This document shows, piece after piece, positions 49,522 to 60,116 of a stretch of DNA of 64,000 nt. Numbering within the stretch: position 1 is the first letter of the stretch; each line of letters starts with the position of its first letter. This DNA is from Limnanthes douglasii subsp. nivea. Taxonomy: Eukaryota; Streptophyta; Magnoliopsida; Brassicales; Limnanthaceae. Location: NCBI GenBank assembly GCA_036936605.1, contig JAUPFV010000001.1, forward strand, positions 314,356,809-314,420,808, written 5' to 3'. The notes beneath the pieces were generated by a model. The model did no database searches. It had not been told where the DNA came from and was given only the letters and a program-made list of their open reading frames with translations. A program made the translations under genes and the position numbers.

Positions 49522-50141
49522 TTGGTTAGTTTTTTTATATAATTGATAGTTTTTTTAATATTTATTTTCTAATTTTATAAAATATGTGTTGTGGGACAAA
49601 AAGAAAATTGACAATGCTACTACTTATTCGCTTATGATATAATTCCAAACCTAAAGTTGATATTTGGTCTAAAAAAATTTGGAAGGGTTAAACAAGTTGT
49701 TAGAAAGAAAAGTGTACATATCATATCAAAAAGAGAAAGTGACAAGTGTTGAAATCAAAAAGTAATAATTGATCCATTTCTTAAAAAAAACACAGCTATT
49801 TACAGGGTAGACAAATTCCATGTAACATATATATATACTTGTCCTATTGGATAATTCATCTCACTACTACTCAAGATTATTTATTACATATTGTACTTTT
49901 AGTTCTTTTAAGTTTCCATCCTACTTAAAAAAAAATTATACATTGTTCACAAATTTTTTGACATTTCCAAACTAATTATTTTGGTTCGGATTAATTTCAT
50001 CCTTATTAATTATGGTATATTATCTTGAATATGGAATTCATTTAATACAAAATATTTGATATTTCTTTTGCTTATGAATCAAACAGGTTGGTGACTGATA
50101 TTCCTGCCACTACGGGAGTTAGTTTTGGTTAGTTTTAATTC

Positions 50142-50199
<58 letters not shown>

Positions 50200-50540
50200 T
50201 TGATTCGTAATAATATACAAATTAAATATTTATTAAATTATAATTAAATTTTGTATAATAGTAATAATTTATTGTATAGATTTTAAATTGTTAATTTTGT
50301 TTTATAATTCTATCAGGACAAGAGATGGCGTGTTACGAAGGTCCACAACCAACAGTGGGCATTCACCGTTTCGTCTATATATTGTTTCGACAATTGGGAA
50401 GGCAAACCGTGTATGCTCCAGGTTGGCGTCAAAATTTTAATACAAAAGACTTTGCTGAGCTCTACAATCTTGGTTTGCCTGTCGCTGCTGTTTATTTCAA
50501 TTGTCAGAGGGAGCACGGTTCTGGTGGAAGGAGACGATAA
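47851..50540 (+). CDS. FT: FT-C: diverged FLOWERING LOCUS T-like gene with duplicated exon 3
   Basis: Exons are 47851-48051 (201 bp, the usual FT length), 48139-48200, exon 3 in two copies (3a 49411-49451, 3b 50087-50127) and 50317-50540. Using one exon 3 gives a 175-aa product, the same length as Arabidopsis FT. Using both would shift the frame. Exon 3b has a normal CAG acceptor and the canonical PATTG; exon 3a has GAG and PAITG, so 3b is the likelier choice. Exon 4 keeps the canonical APGW loop and FT-type Gln, and exon 2 keeps FT-type Tyr85. However, the DPDAP motif reads DPHAP, and the codon spanning exons 2-3 encodes Arg where FT has Trp88. Both positions are strongly conserved in the family, so the protein may be misfolded or inactive. 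It could also be a drifting pseudogene with open frame. Confidence 0.85.
48855..50187. repeat. ~0.66-kb tandem duplication containing FT-C exon 3
   Basis: The 3' part of intron 2, exon 3 and the following AT run occur twice in a row. The second unit starts near 49519, directly after the first AT run and a repeated AGTTTTGGTTAG word. Distances from unit start to exon 3 agree within a few bases (552 and 556). Confidence 0.9.
49466..49518. repeat. (AT)n microsatellite after FT-C exon 3a
   Basis: About 53 bp of pure AT at the join of the two exon-3 units; slippage here may have helped the duplication. Confidence 0.95.
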
Positions 50541-52756
50541 AACGATCACATTCGACTAGTTTTCGCATTAAAATAAGACAGTGCTTATCAAAATAACAAC
50601 AATGGCATTTTTGTAAGGATTATATGTATGATGGTCCTACAACCATAGCCACTTTAATATATTGCTATTACTGAATGTGTATGATATGTATGTTGGTTTG
50701 GATTTATAAAATATGATTTTAATTATCCGGTATCTAAACTAAATTAATGTAATATTTGATAAAATAGGTTTAAAATTGAAATTATTTTTAGTTATTTAAT
50801 AAATTTTGTTTTGTTTACTAATGCAATAAAGTTGAAGGTTTATTTAAGCATCGTAACAAAGCTTTTGTTTTCATTTTTGGTGATAAAATTACGTGATCGT
50901 ACACTCAATATATATTCATACAATATGTTTTTATTGAACATGATATTTTTTATGGTTATTCGATTTATATAGTCCAAAAGTCAGTAACCTCATTCATCAT
51001 CGGTATATCTGATAAATGTATATTCGTTTCAATTTGAGTCAAGTTTGTATTTTAACAAAATTCATATGCATGTAAGAAAACCTAGAGTTGAATGTTTACT
51101 TTATATTCGAGAGACATTAATAAGTTTTTCACATAAAAAAATGTATAAAATTGATCAATCATGTCATATTATGATCAATTTATTTCTAAAGTAATTTTGA
51201 AACTCTAATATTTAATCTTATACTGTCTGTATATTCACTCAACAAACAAAATAATGTATAATACCAATTATAATAAGATGTCAAAAAATAATATATTTTC
51301 TATTTTAGTCTCATTTCTTGTACATAATTATTTAGATATTCAATGTGTATTTTATATTTTATTATTATATATAAGACGATTTAATTTTAAACATATATTC
51401 CTCTCATATGGCGATCGATTTTTCAAAATTATAAGAATCTTTGAAATTATTCTTCAAGAGATAAATTAGCATAATTGTTTTTACAATGATAAATGAAGCT
51501 GACCGGATGATGATATTTATTATCAATTCTGACGTTTATGCTTAAGATTTTACAATAACCTCCACAAATCTTACTTTTATATAATATATAGCCTTCTAAC
51601 ATTGCACCTATTTTTTAAATGATAGTTCCTTGTTAAAATAATGTATAAGTTTATTTTCTTCTAGCAAGGCCAACCATTTGTGTCATGAGTTCACTTTACA
51701 TCAAAATCTATTATAACAATAGTCTTTTAAGTGAGATTATATAGATAGAATTATTTTCCTTATTATAAGAAATAATAAAAACTATTATATCAACAATTTG
51801 AAAATGTTGTTTAATTTTTTTTTCAAGTTCTCTAAAATGACACGTCTCACTCTTTGCAACTTTAATTTAATTTGATTTAGAAATTTTAATCATATATTTT
51901 AGTTTGTAATAGTTTTTTATTTTTATAGTCTAACAAAGCCATTTTTTGAAACATCTATTAAATAATGATTAGAATCAATAAATTATATCATGTTAGCAAA
52001 ACTATATTTATTAAGTATATTTCTATTTAAATCTATATTCTTATCACATGTCATTTTTTCTCATCTAGACTTACAATATAAATATCTTACGTTGTTGCAA
52101 TTTGAATTTATTTTCATAAAATTCTTAAATATGGTATATAAATTCTTAGATTCAATATTTCATCCACTTTTTCATACAATGTTAGATATAGTACACAATC
52201 AAAGGTCAATTTTGTATATCATTAAACATCAATCAATAATTTTATGAAATAGCTACTCGTTGTTGTGTTATTATCCTTCTAGTGGTTTAGTAGATACAAT
52301 TAGACAAACAATTTCCATACTTCATTATAAAATTCAATCTTAAATGAACACAAATGTACCAGGATCATATTGATTTGGTTCAAATGTTGCACAACTAATA
52401 CATCGTCTCTTTTTTAAATTAATTTTCTCGTACAATATAATGTATGCTAAAGATTCAACAACTAATTATCGATATCCACCCATTATATATATTGACAACT
52501 AGGAAGCCAAATCCTATGTGCACCGTATTGACATAAAAAGTTCAATAAAATATGTTTATGAACTCTATAATCTTATTTTTTCCTATTTATGTCATTTACT
52601 TTGATTTAAAGATAAGTTTGTTGCAAAGAAAAATATATAATACTCGATTAACTAAATAGTGGCTACTAAAATAAATATGGTTGTATTTTTTATAGTATTA
52701 TATGTGTGATTATCCTATAATGATATCTATATATCTATATATTACTTTTAAATAGA

Positions 52757-52793
<37 letters not shown>

Positions 52794-53993
52794 ATTTATG
52801 AAACTATTATAAAATATAATTTTAATTATCTATTTTTTCAAACAAACGAGTTCAAAATTAATAAAATATACAACAACTTAAGATTGACCCCTGATATAAT
52901 GTATGTAAATATATAATCCGTAGTGAAATACATAATTATTTATATATTTATATAAACTATATAATTCAATGACATAAATTATGATCATTATATGAAACAT
53001 CTTCAAAATAATTATGGAAATTGTATTTTAATTTTATTAAAAATATATATTTAAATCGTCTACAATATATTACAACGATCGTAATAGTTGTTTTGAATAA
53101 TAAAAAAATAGTGTTCTCTATATGCATTTTATGATAGGAAATATCTATATCGTATATTAAATTTGGATGGATGAATATAAAATTATTCTAAACATGAAGC
53201 TAATTGAGAGGCTTGTAGAGATAGTTCTGTATGTACATGTGAGTATAAAGAAAATAAAAGTGGATAGTTATATGTTTTCTTTGTGATTAGTTCTGAAAAT
53301 TGGAACATAATTTTATGAAACCATAATAAATAATTAGTGGTGTCGAAAGATAGAAACCTAGTTGATCAAATTAACCTCAACAATGATAATAACTATGGTC
53401 TTGTAATTAGCCTTCGTAGAGGACTGAGCTACCGTAAATTATTCTTTAATATCTTACCTAATCATATTTAAACCATAGAAATGCAACACATGCAATAGTT
53501 ATATGCTAGTATAAACATCACTTATCCAATTAGCTTTGGAAAAAAACATGAAGACAAAAATATAACATGATCTTAAAAAATCAGCTAAAGTCTAATGTAT
53601 CTTTTAAATAACAAAGAACCAATTTAGGATCATTTTAGTGAGAGTATTAGTAATATGAATGAATTTTCGAACAACAAATGTATTAAAAGTAACTAATGTG
53701 CGAAAAATATTTTTTTGGAATCATACAAATAAAAACTTTTATTGAGAAAAAAACTGAATAAAAAATATATATGTACTAATTTATTATGTTCAATACATAT
53801 TGATTTTAATAATAAAAATAATTTATTCTCATTACAATATAAAAAAATCAATTGATTTATTTTTTTAACAAACTATCATAACTATCAATTTAAAAATATA
53901 AGTAAAGATTATTCTTTATCATATATCTTGTTAATGTACGGTAAAGCTACAAAAGATTTATCATTTTTTTTATTACATGTAATATTATTTTGT

Positions 53994-54040
<47 letters not shown>

Positions 54041-54791
54041 TATGTGTTATTTCATATATAGTACCTAGTAAGGATTAAATTATAATATATTTTAGACTTC
54101 GATTACCGAAAGATGTGGTCCATTTTAATGTGGTCATATTTTTTATGAGGTTTTGGTGATTGTTTCCTTTATTATGAAATGAGTTTTAAAACATATACTA
54201 GCCAATATCTCATATTTTATTTTGAATTTATGTAGTATTTTTTATATACTTAACATGTGAAAGCGTTAATTTTTGTTTTATAGATATCTTTTAAATTTAT
54301 TTTAAATATTATAGATTGTTATATTTATATCATTTTAAAAAATTATGTTAAAGAAACTAGCACGGTAAAGTATTACCATAATAGTTATTTTTTTCAAAAA
54401 CTCTATATGTAACATCAATAATATTTTTTACATATCTTGAAATTATTGTTTGCCATAAATATATCATAACACTGTATCAATATCGTTGAGCATATTTAAG
54501 GATACAATTTTTTTTCTTAGCTTGCATACTTGATCCTTTTTATTATTTATTGAAAATTTCATGTTTGTCGCATTAAGATTTTATCATCATATATACCATG
54601 AATGAATAATTCATTGGTACCTAATTGTTCGAGATGTAAATTGAAGTCGTATTATTTCACTTCATCATGATTTAGTCAGTTTTTTTATTGTAAAAAAAAT
54701 ATATTAATACAATCAATACCTTCATCAAGTTCATGTCGATAGATGGACCACTTGACTCCCCCAACACCAAGAAGGAACTTAAGCTAATTAG
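50541..54791. other. FT-C 3' flank, no gene seen
   Basis: AT-rich DNA homologous to the FT-A and FT-D flanks. It has AT runs near 52757-52791 and 53997-54037. The last part, from about 54700, matches the sequence before the first Tat element at 14760-14855. Confidence 0.7.
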
Positions 54792-55517
54792 TGATGAGGG
54801 AAGGTTCATCGTCTCACATAGTCGGACAGAGGGAAATGGAAGAAGACGGGCGTAAACTTTAAATAGGCAAACAATGAAGTAAAAAAAGCAAATCGACAAG
54901 ATTCTGGACCGAGTAGAGTGTTGGATATGAGGCTCAACTAAAAAGTAAAAAAGATACCAAGCAGAACAGGGCACTAAAACTAACGATCAACCACTACGAT
55001 CAAAGATCGTGATACAGCAGAGCTCCTTCATCATAAGATTGACATTAGCAAAATAACAAAATCTACATACAAGCTTCGAGTGGAGCAGAGCTCCTTTGCA
55101 GTGCAGAGCACCCTTGCAGAGCAGAGCTCCTCTACATGATAGGGCTCCTTTGTAGATCAGAATTACTCATAGAATCTAGTTTCACCGCTGAGCAGAGCTT
55201 CCACACAATACAGCTCGGATCAGTAATCTAATCAGTGACGAGCAAAGCAGGCCCGACTGAGCTGAGGTGATAGTAACGGAAAGTGCAATCAAGGAGGTCA
55301 ATTCAAATATCAAAGGTTTAATAAGTCAGCGGTTATTCATGATAAAAGACCAGATTGATTGCTGTGAATTTAGGACTTACATCATAAATGATAGTTTGAC
55401 CTTTGAATAGAATAGTTGAGGATTAACTAAGTGAAAGCAAAGCATAAAAGTGGAGCTAACCCTAAAGAATTGTATCTTGATCTTTTTGGAGAAAAATATA
55501 ATAAATAAAAAAATCCA

Positions 55518-55715
55518 TGTAAAAACTAGAAACGATTTTTTATATCATAGAATTTCAGTACAAGTTAAAGCCATATATATAGGCTCTGAAAATATCTTAT
55601 TATTATACTAGTCTACTGTAATAAAATCTAATCTAATAATATCTATAATAGATTACGTTTGAATATTGACTATAATAAATTATTTAGTCAATGTATATTA
55701 TTATTTCCTTTAACA
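55518..55715 (-). repeat. 3' LTR of the copia element
   Basis: 198 bp; this is the 3' LTR because the element reads leftward. It adjoins the purine tract at 55716-55726. Confidence 0.95.
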
Positions 55716-55846
55716 CTCCCCCTCAAGCTTGTGCGAAAGTGCTTGAAACTTTCGTAGCTTTGATAATAACCTTCTCTTTGAAACTTGAACTGAAGTACTT
55801 GAAGTGCAAGCTTGATCGAAAGACTGAAACGAAATCACACTCCCCC

Positions 55847-56170
55847 TCAACCTGGATCATATATATTAATCATGCCCAACTTGTTACAAATATAAGTAAT
55901 CCGTGATCCATTGAGCGCTTTTGTGAATATATCTCCTAGTTGTTCTCCTGTTTTGACATATCTCGTATAAATGAGATTTTGTTGAATCTTTTCGCAAATA
56001 AAATGACAATCAATTTCAATATGCTTCGTTCTTTCGTGAAAGACAGGATTAGACGCAATGTGTAGGGCCGCTTGATTATGACACCATAATTGCGCAGGCA
56101 TGGAGGTCTTGATGCCAATATCATTTAGCAATTGGAAAATCCAAATTATCTCACAAGTAGATTGAGCCAT
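55847..56170 (-). pseudogene. Copia RNase H (C-terminal part)
   Basis: A 107-codon piece contains [42 protein letters not shown] and GDIFTKAL, the usual end of a copia polyprotein. RNase H removes the RNA template during cDNA synthesis. A frameshift near 56200 separates it from the RT piece. Confidence 0.9.
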
Positions 56171-56922
56171 GGCTCTATATTCAGCTTCAGCACTTGATCG
56201 CGATACAACATTTTGTTTCTTACTCTTCCAAGTACCAAATTACCCCCTACAAAAACACAGTAACCAGTGGTCGATCTTCTATGAGTTTTAGATCCAGCCC
56301 AATCTGCATCTGCAAAACACTCTATATTTGTATGACCAATACTGTCATACCAGAATCCTAGTCCAGGAGCTGATTTAAGATAACACGAGATATGTTCTAG
56401 TGCTGCCCAGTGATTAACTGTTGGAGAAGACATAAACTGACTTACAACACTGACTGGATATGCAATATCTGGTCGAGTTACTATAAGGTAATTGAGTTTT
56501 CCTACTAATCGACGATACTTTTCTGGATCACTAAACAATTCTCCGTCATCTTTAAGTAATTGCGAATTAGGAACCATTGGTGTAATACATGGTTTTGCTC
56601 CTAGCTTTCCTGTTTCCATCAACAAATCTAGAACATATTTTCTCTGCGATAAAAGAATACCTTTGTTGTTTCTTGTTATTTCAACCCCCAAAAAATACTT
56701 CAATGGTCCTAAATCTTTTGTTTGAAATCGCGAATGTAAAAATGTTTTAAGCAATGAAATTCCTTTAGTATCATTCCCAGTAATAATGATGTCATCTACA
56801 TATACAACAACGAGTATAATTTCATTTGCAGAACGTTTATAAAAGACAGAGTGATCACAACTGCTCTTCTTCAACCCAAATTCATTTAATGCATCACTTT
56901 CCTCTCTCCCCCTGAGCAACAA
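56146..56922 (-). pseudogene. Copia reverse transcriptase (C-terminal part) and start of RNase H
   Basis: A 258-codon frame contains the catalytic box Val-Val-Tyr-Val-Asp-Asp (YVDD codons at about 56791-56802), KDLGPLKYFLG, SVVSQFMSSP and the RNase H start FADADWAGSKTHRRSTTGY. Between the preceding frame (ending PPGFVAQGE) and this one (starting near DALNEFGLKKSS) about 25 residues normally present in copia RTs are missing, together with a frameshift. Thus the enzyme would be incomplete. Confidence 0.9.
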
Positions 56923-57763
56923 ATCCAGGTGGTTGCTCCATATAGACTTCTTCTTGAAGGTCTCCGTGTAAAAATGAATTTGTAATATCTAACTCCTGTA
57001 ATGGCCAATCATTTGATGCTGCTAAGGAAATAAATAAACAAATAGAATTAAACTTAGCTACCGAAGAAATGGTTTCAGAGTAATCAACACCATAGGTTTG
57101 AGCATATCCTTTTGCAACAAGTCGTGCTTTGAGACGAGCTAGCGTCCCATCTGAATTCATTTTTACATTAAACACCCATCTACAACCGATAACTTTCTTT
57201 CCAGTGGGTAAATCAACCAACTTCCAAGTACCAGTGTCTTCTAATGCTCTTATCTCTTCAAACATTGCAGCTTGCCAGCCAGAATGACACAATGCTTCGT
57301 GAACAGTTTTTGGAATAGAAATAGAATTAAGAGATGCTATAAAAGCTCGGGTAGAAGAAGGTAATTGATCATATTTTGCAAAAGAAGAAATTGGATAAGT
57401 ACATTGTCTTTTACCTTTTCGAAGAGCAATAGGAAGATCAGGAGTGGACTCATTATCGTTTGTAGCAGGATCTGGAGAAGAAGGAATTGGTAGTGGACAT
57501 GATGTAGGAGGTGCTTTACGTCGAGAATAAACATATCTAATAGGAGGTCGATATGGTGGAGGTGGTACATCAAATCTTTGAACGGTGGTGTACATGAGTA
57601 AATCATCATCGACAGTAGTTGTTTCTGGATCGACATTAGACAAACCAGGAAAAAATGGAACATGTTCTAAAAATGTAACATCCTTAGATACTATGTAACG
57701 ATCAAGAGATGGGGAAAAACATTTATAGCCTTTTTGAAACCTAGAATATCCAAGAAAACACAT
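56894..57763 (-). pseudogene. Copia integrase C-terminus, linker and N-terminal RT
   Basis: A 289-codon frame begins with CFLGYSRFQKGYKCF (end of the integrase region). It continues through a Pro-rich linker and enters RT with CRWVFNVKMNSDG, RLVAKGYAQTYGVDY and LDITNSFLHGDLQEEVYMEQ. It overlaps the integrase frame (57691-58488) in another phase, which shows a frameshift near 57740. Confidence 0.9.
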
Positions 57764-58488
57764 TTTAAGGATTTGGGATCTAATTTTGTACGAGTAGGAC
57801 TTACATCCCTAACAAAGCAAGTACAGCCAAAAATGCGTGGTTCAACAGGAAATAGAGGTTTAGATGGAAAAAGCACGGAATATGGAATATTATTTGAAAG
57901 GATAGTAGATGGCATACGGTTAATTAAAAAACATGCAGTGGAAACAACATCTGCCCAAAATAATTTTGGTACTTTCATTTGAAAAAGAAGTGCACGAGTA
58001 ACCTCTAAAAGATGTCTATTTTTTCTTTCAGCAACACCATTTTGACATGGCGTGTCCACACACGAAGTTTGGTGAATCATTCCTTTTTGTTCCATAAATA
58101 ATTGAAATGCATTTGAGCAATATTCTTTACCATTATCACTTCTTAAAATACGAATAGGACGATTAAATTGGGTACTTATTTCTGCAGTAAACGTGCAAAA
58201 TATTGAAAATAACTCAGAACGATTTCTCATTAAATGCAGCCATGTAACACGGGAATAATCATCAACAAAACTCACAAAATATTTAAAACCAGTTTTAGAA
58301 ACAACGGGACAACGACCCCAAACATCTGAATGAACGATTTCAAAAGGAAATGCAGCCCGTTTATTAATACGAGGATATGATGGAAGACGATGATGTTTAG
58401 CAAATCTACATGACTCACACTCTAATGACGTCAAATGCCGAAATTTATGATAAAGTTGTTTTAAAGAGATTAAAGATGGATGACCCAT
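57691..58488 (-). pseudogene. Copia integrase
   Basis: A 265-codon frame contains the GAG-pre-integrase end (MGHPSL, then CESCRFAKHHRLP with zinc-binding Cys). The integrase catalytic core follows: VHSDVWG (first Asp), DNGKEYCSN (second Asp) and NGVAERKNRHLLE (Glu). All three catalytic residues are visible. The enzyme inserts element cDNA and leaves 5-bp duplications such as the one found here. The frame is broken at its C-terminus by the shift near 57740. Confidence 0.92.
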
Positions 58489-58881
58489 ACGACAATGTGC
58501 TTCAAATGGAGATGTAATACTAGAACATGCAGTAGATGTATGATAGTCTTTATCAAGATAGTAGAGACCTCCACTCGCATGCCCTCTACCAATTATTTTA
58601 TTCGTCGTAAGATCCTGAAATAAACAATGATGGGAATAAAAGGTAACAAAACAATTTAGTGTTTTAGTGAGTTGGCTAATAGAAATAAGGTTGAATGAAA
58701 ACTAAGGGAGATGTAAAACAGATGTCAAAGAGATATTTTTGGTGGGATTGACAGTCCCTGAACCTAAAACACGAGATGATGATCCATCTGCCAATGTGAC
58801 ATTAGAATGATGTGTATTTGAAATAGAAGTAAAAACTTGTTTATTACCTGTCATATGTTCTGTGGCAGCAAAATCAATGAC
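58489..58881 (-). pseudogene. Copia protease and GAG-pre-integrase region, mutated
   Basis: Continuing the - strand frame from the gag remnant, a TGA stop stands at about 58881-58879, where copia proteases usually have Trp, just before VIDFAATEHMTG. The aspartic protease triad D-S/T-G reads D-F-A, so the active site is lost. A further TAG occurs near 58705. Downstream LADGSSSRV and GLYYLD segments are typical of this region. Confidence 0.82.
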
Positions 58882-59352
58882 TCAATCAGAGGAAGAAGAA
58901 ATAAGACATGTAGTTGAGTTACCTGACACACAAGCTGCACCTGACACACAAGCTGCAGGGTTTTTAAGATCTTGTGACTTTAGAGACTCCTGGTACTTGG
59001 AAAATTGAGCATATTCCTCGGCGGAAAGCACATGAGGTTCCTCGTTCGTTGCCATATTAGCAAATTGAACATTGTTTTGATCACCACAATGGTTACCGGA
59101 ACTGTTATGTCTATTGTATCCATCTTGACTATTGTATCCACCACGACTACTGCGGTTACTATACCCACCACGATTACCACGATAGTTTGATCTACCACAA
59201 CTACCATAATCGTTTGATCTATCACAACTACCATAATCGTTATATCTACTATACCCACCACGATTACCACGATAGTTTGATCTACCATGACTACCATAAT
59301 CATTATATCCATAGTTTGATCTACCATGACTACCATAATCATTATATACCAC
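58882..59352 (-). pseudogene. Truncated copia gag with Gly/Tyr/Asn/Ser repeats
   Basis: A 156-codon frame starts almost at the primer-binding site, only ~65 bp inside the 5' LTR, so the main gag (capsid) domain is missing. The first ~90 residues are repeats of the type YNDYGSHGRSNY and NRGGYS. These resemble the low-complexity RNA-binding tail of copia gags. A weak remnant of the zinc knuckle (NHCGDQNN) lacks the normal CCHC residues. The C-terminal part (FANMATNEEPH, ALS-type wording) leads into the protease. Confidence 0.75.
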
Positions 59353-59416
59353 GAACCTCCATCTAGATTTTTTTTATCTAGATTTTTTTATAGAAACCCT
59401 AATGGCTCTGATACCA

Positions 59417-59614
59417 TGTAAAAACTAGAAAAGATTTTTTATATCATAGAATTTCAGTACAAGTTAAAGCCATATATATAGGATCTGAAAATATCTTATT
59501 ATTATACTAGTCTACTGTAATAAAATCTAATCTAATAATATCTATAATAGATTACGTTTGAATACTGACTATAATAAATTATTTAGTCAATTTATATTAT
59601 TATTTCCTTTAACA
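59417..59614 (-). repeat. 5' LTR of the copia element
   Basis: 198 bp; adjoins the primer-binding site at 59401-59416 (complementary to initiator tRNA-Met on the - strand). Confidence 0.95.
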
Positions 59615-59650
59615 ATCCATTTTCTTGTCATACTTTGTTATATTTTCCTA

Positions 59651-60068
59651 GGAATTGAATAGTAAATCTTCCCTCGACTATCGCGCTTGGTGGCAGATAG
59701 TCCCTTGACTTTCAAATGTCCGTTGACAGTCCCTGGACTATCACGTTTGGATAAATTTAGTCTACTAGATCCATGAGAGACTGCCACATGCCACCATAGT
59801 CCTCAGATTTTTGTATCACCATTGGTCCTTTGAGTTTAGGTCAAACCGAAAATGTAGAATATTATGGATAACTAAATTCAAGGGACTAGTGGTGATACAA
59901 AAATCTGGGGACTATGGTGACAAGTGGCAGCCTCTCATGAACCAGAGGATCTGGTGGACTAACTTAATCCAAACGCGATAGTCCAGGGACTGTCAATAGA
60001 CATTTGAAAGTCAAAGGACTATCTTACACCAAACGTGATAGTCGAGGGATGATGTATTGTTCAAAGCC
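59651..60068. mobile_element. Foldback MITE (Mutator-like), both arms present
   Basis: This 418-bp element has ~180-bp inverted arms: CCCTCGACTATCGCG... on the left and ...TGATAGTCGAGGG on the right. Perfect 10-bp repeats TATTTTCCTA flank it (59641-59650 and 60069-60078), and both ends begin GG. It has no coding capacity. Long inverted arms and a 9-11 bp target duplication fit a non-autonomous MULE; superfamily is inferred. The same insertion, with its right arm largely deleted, is at 15636-15882, so it predates the block duplication. Confidence 0.85.
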
Positions 60069-60116
60069 TATTTTCCTATATGAAATTGGTGGGGGGCATT
60101 CTGAGAAACTGAAGTC

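Larger units (their letters stand above)
55518..59614 (-). mobile_element. Ty1/copia LTR retrotransposon inserted in the Tat LTR
   Basis: LTRs at 55518-55715 and 59417-59614 are both 198 bp, start TGTAAAAACTAG, end CCTTTAACA and differ at 4 positions by my count. Target duplication ATCCA lies at 55513-55517 and 59615-59619. On the - strand the 5' LTR is followed by TGGTATCAGAGCCATT, complementary to initiator-methionine tRNA (primer-binding site). A purine tract TTGAGGGGGAG precedes the 3' LTR. Domain order on - is gag remnant, protease, integrase, RT, RNase H, as in copia. The paralogous site at 15599-15603 is empty. Frameshifts, stops and loss of most of gag make it non-autonomous. Confidence 0.96.

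Noticed and set aside
58882..59352. Possible host glycine-rich RNA-binding protein
   Set aside because: It reads directly into copia protease sequence and lies between the LTRs, next to the primer-binding site, so it is element gag.
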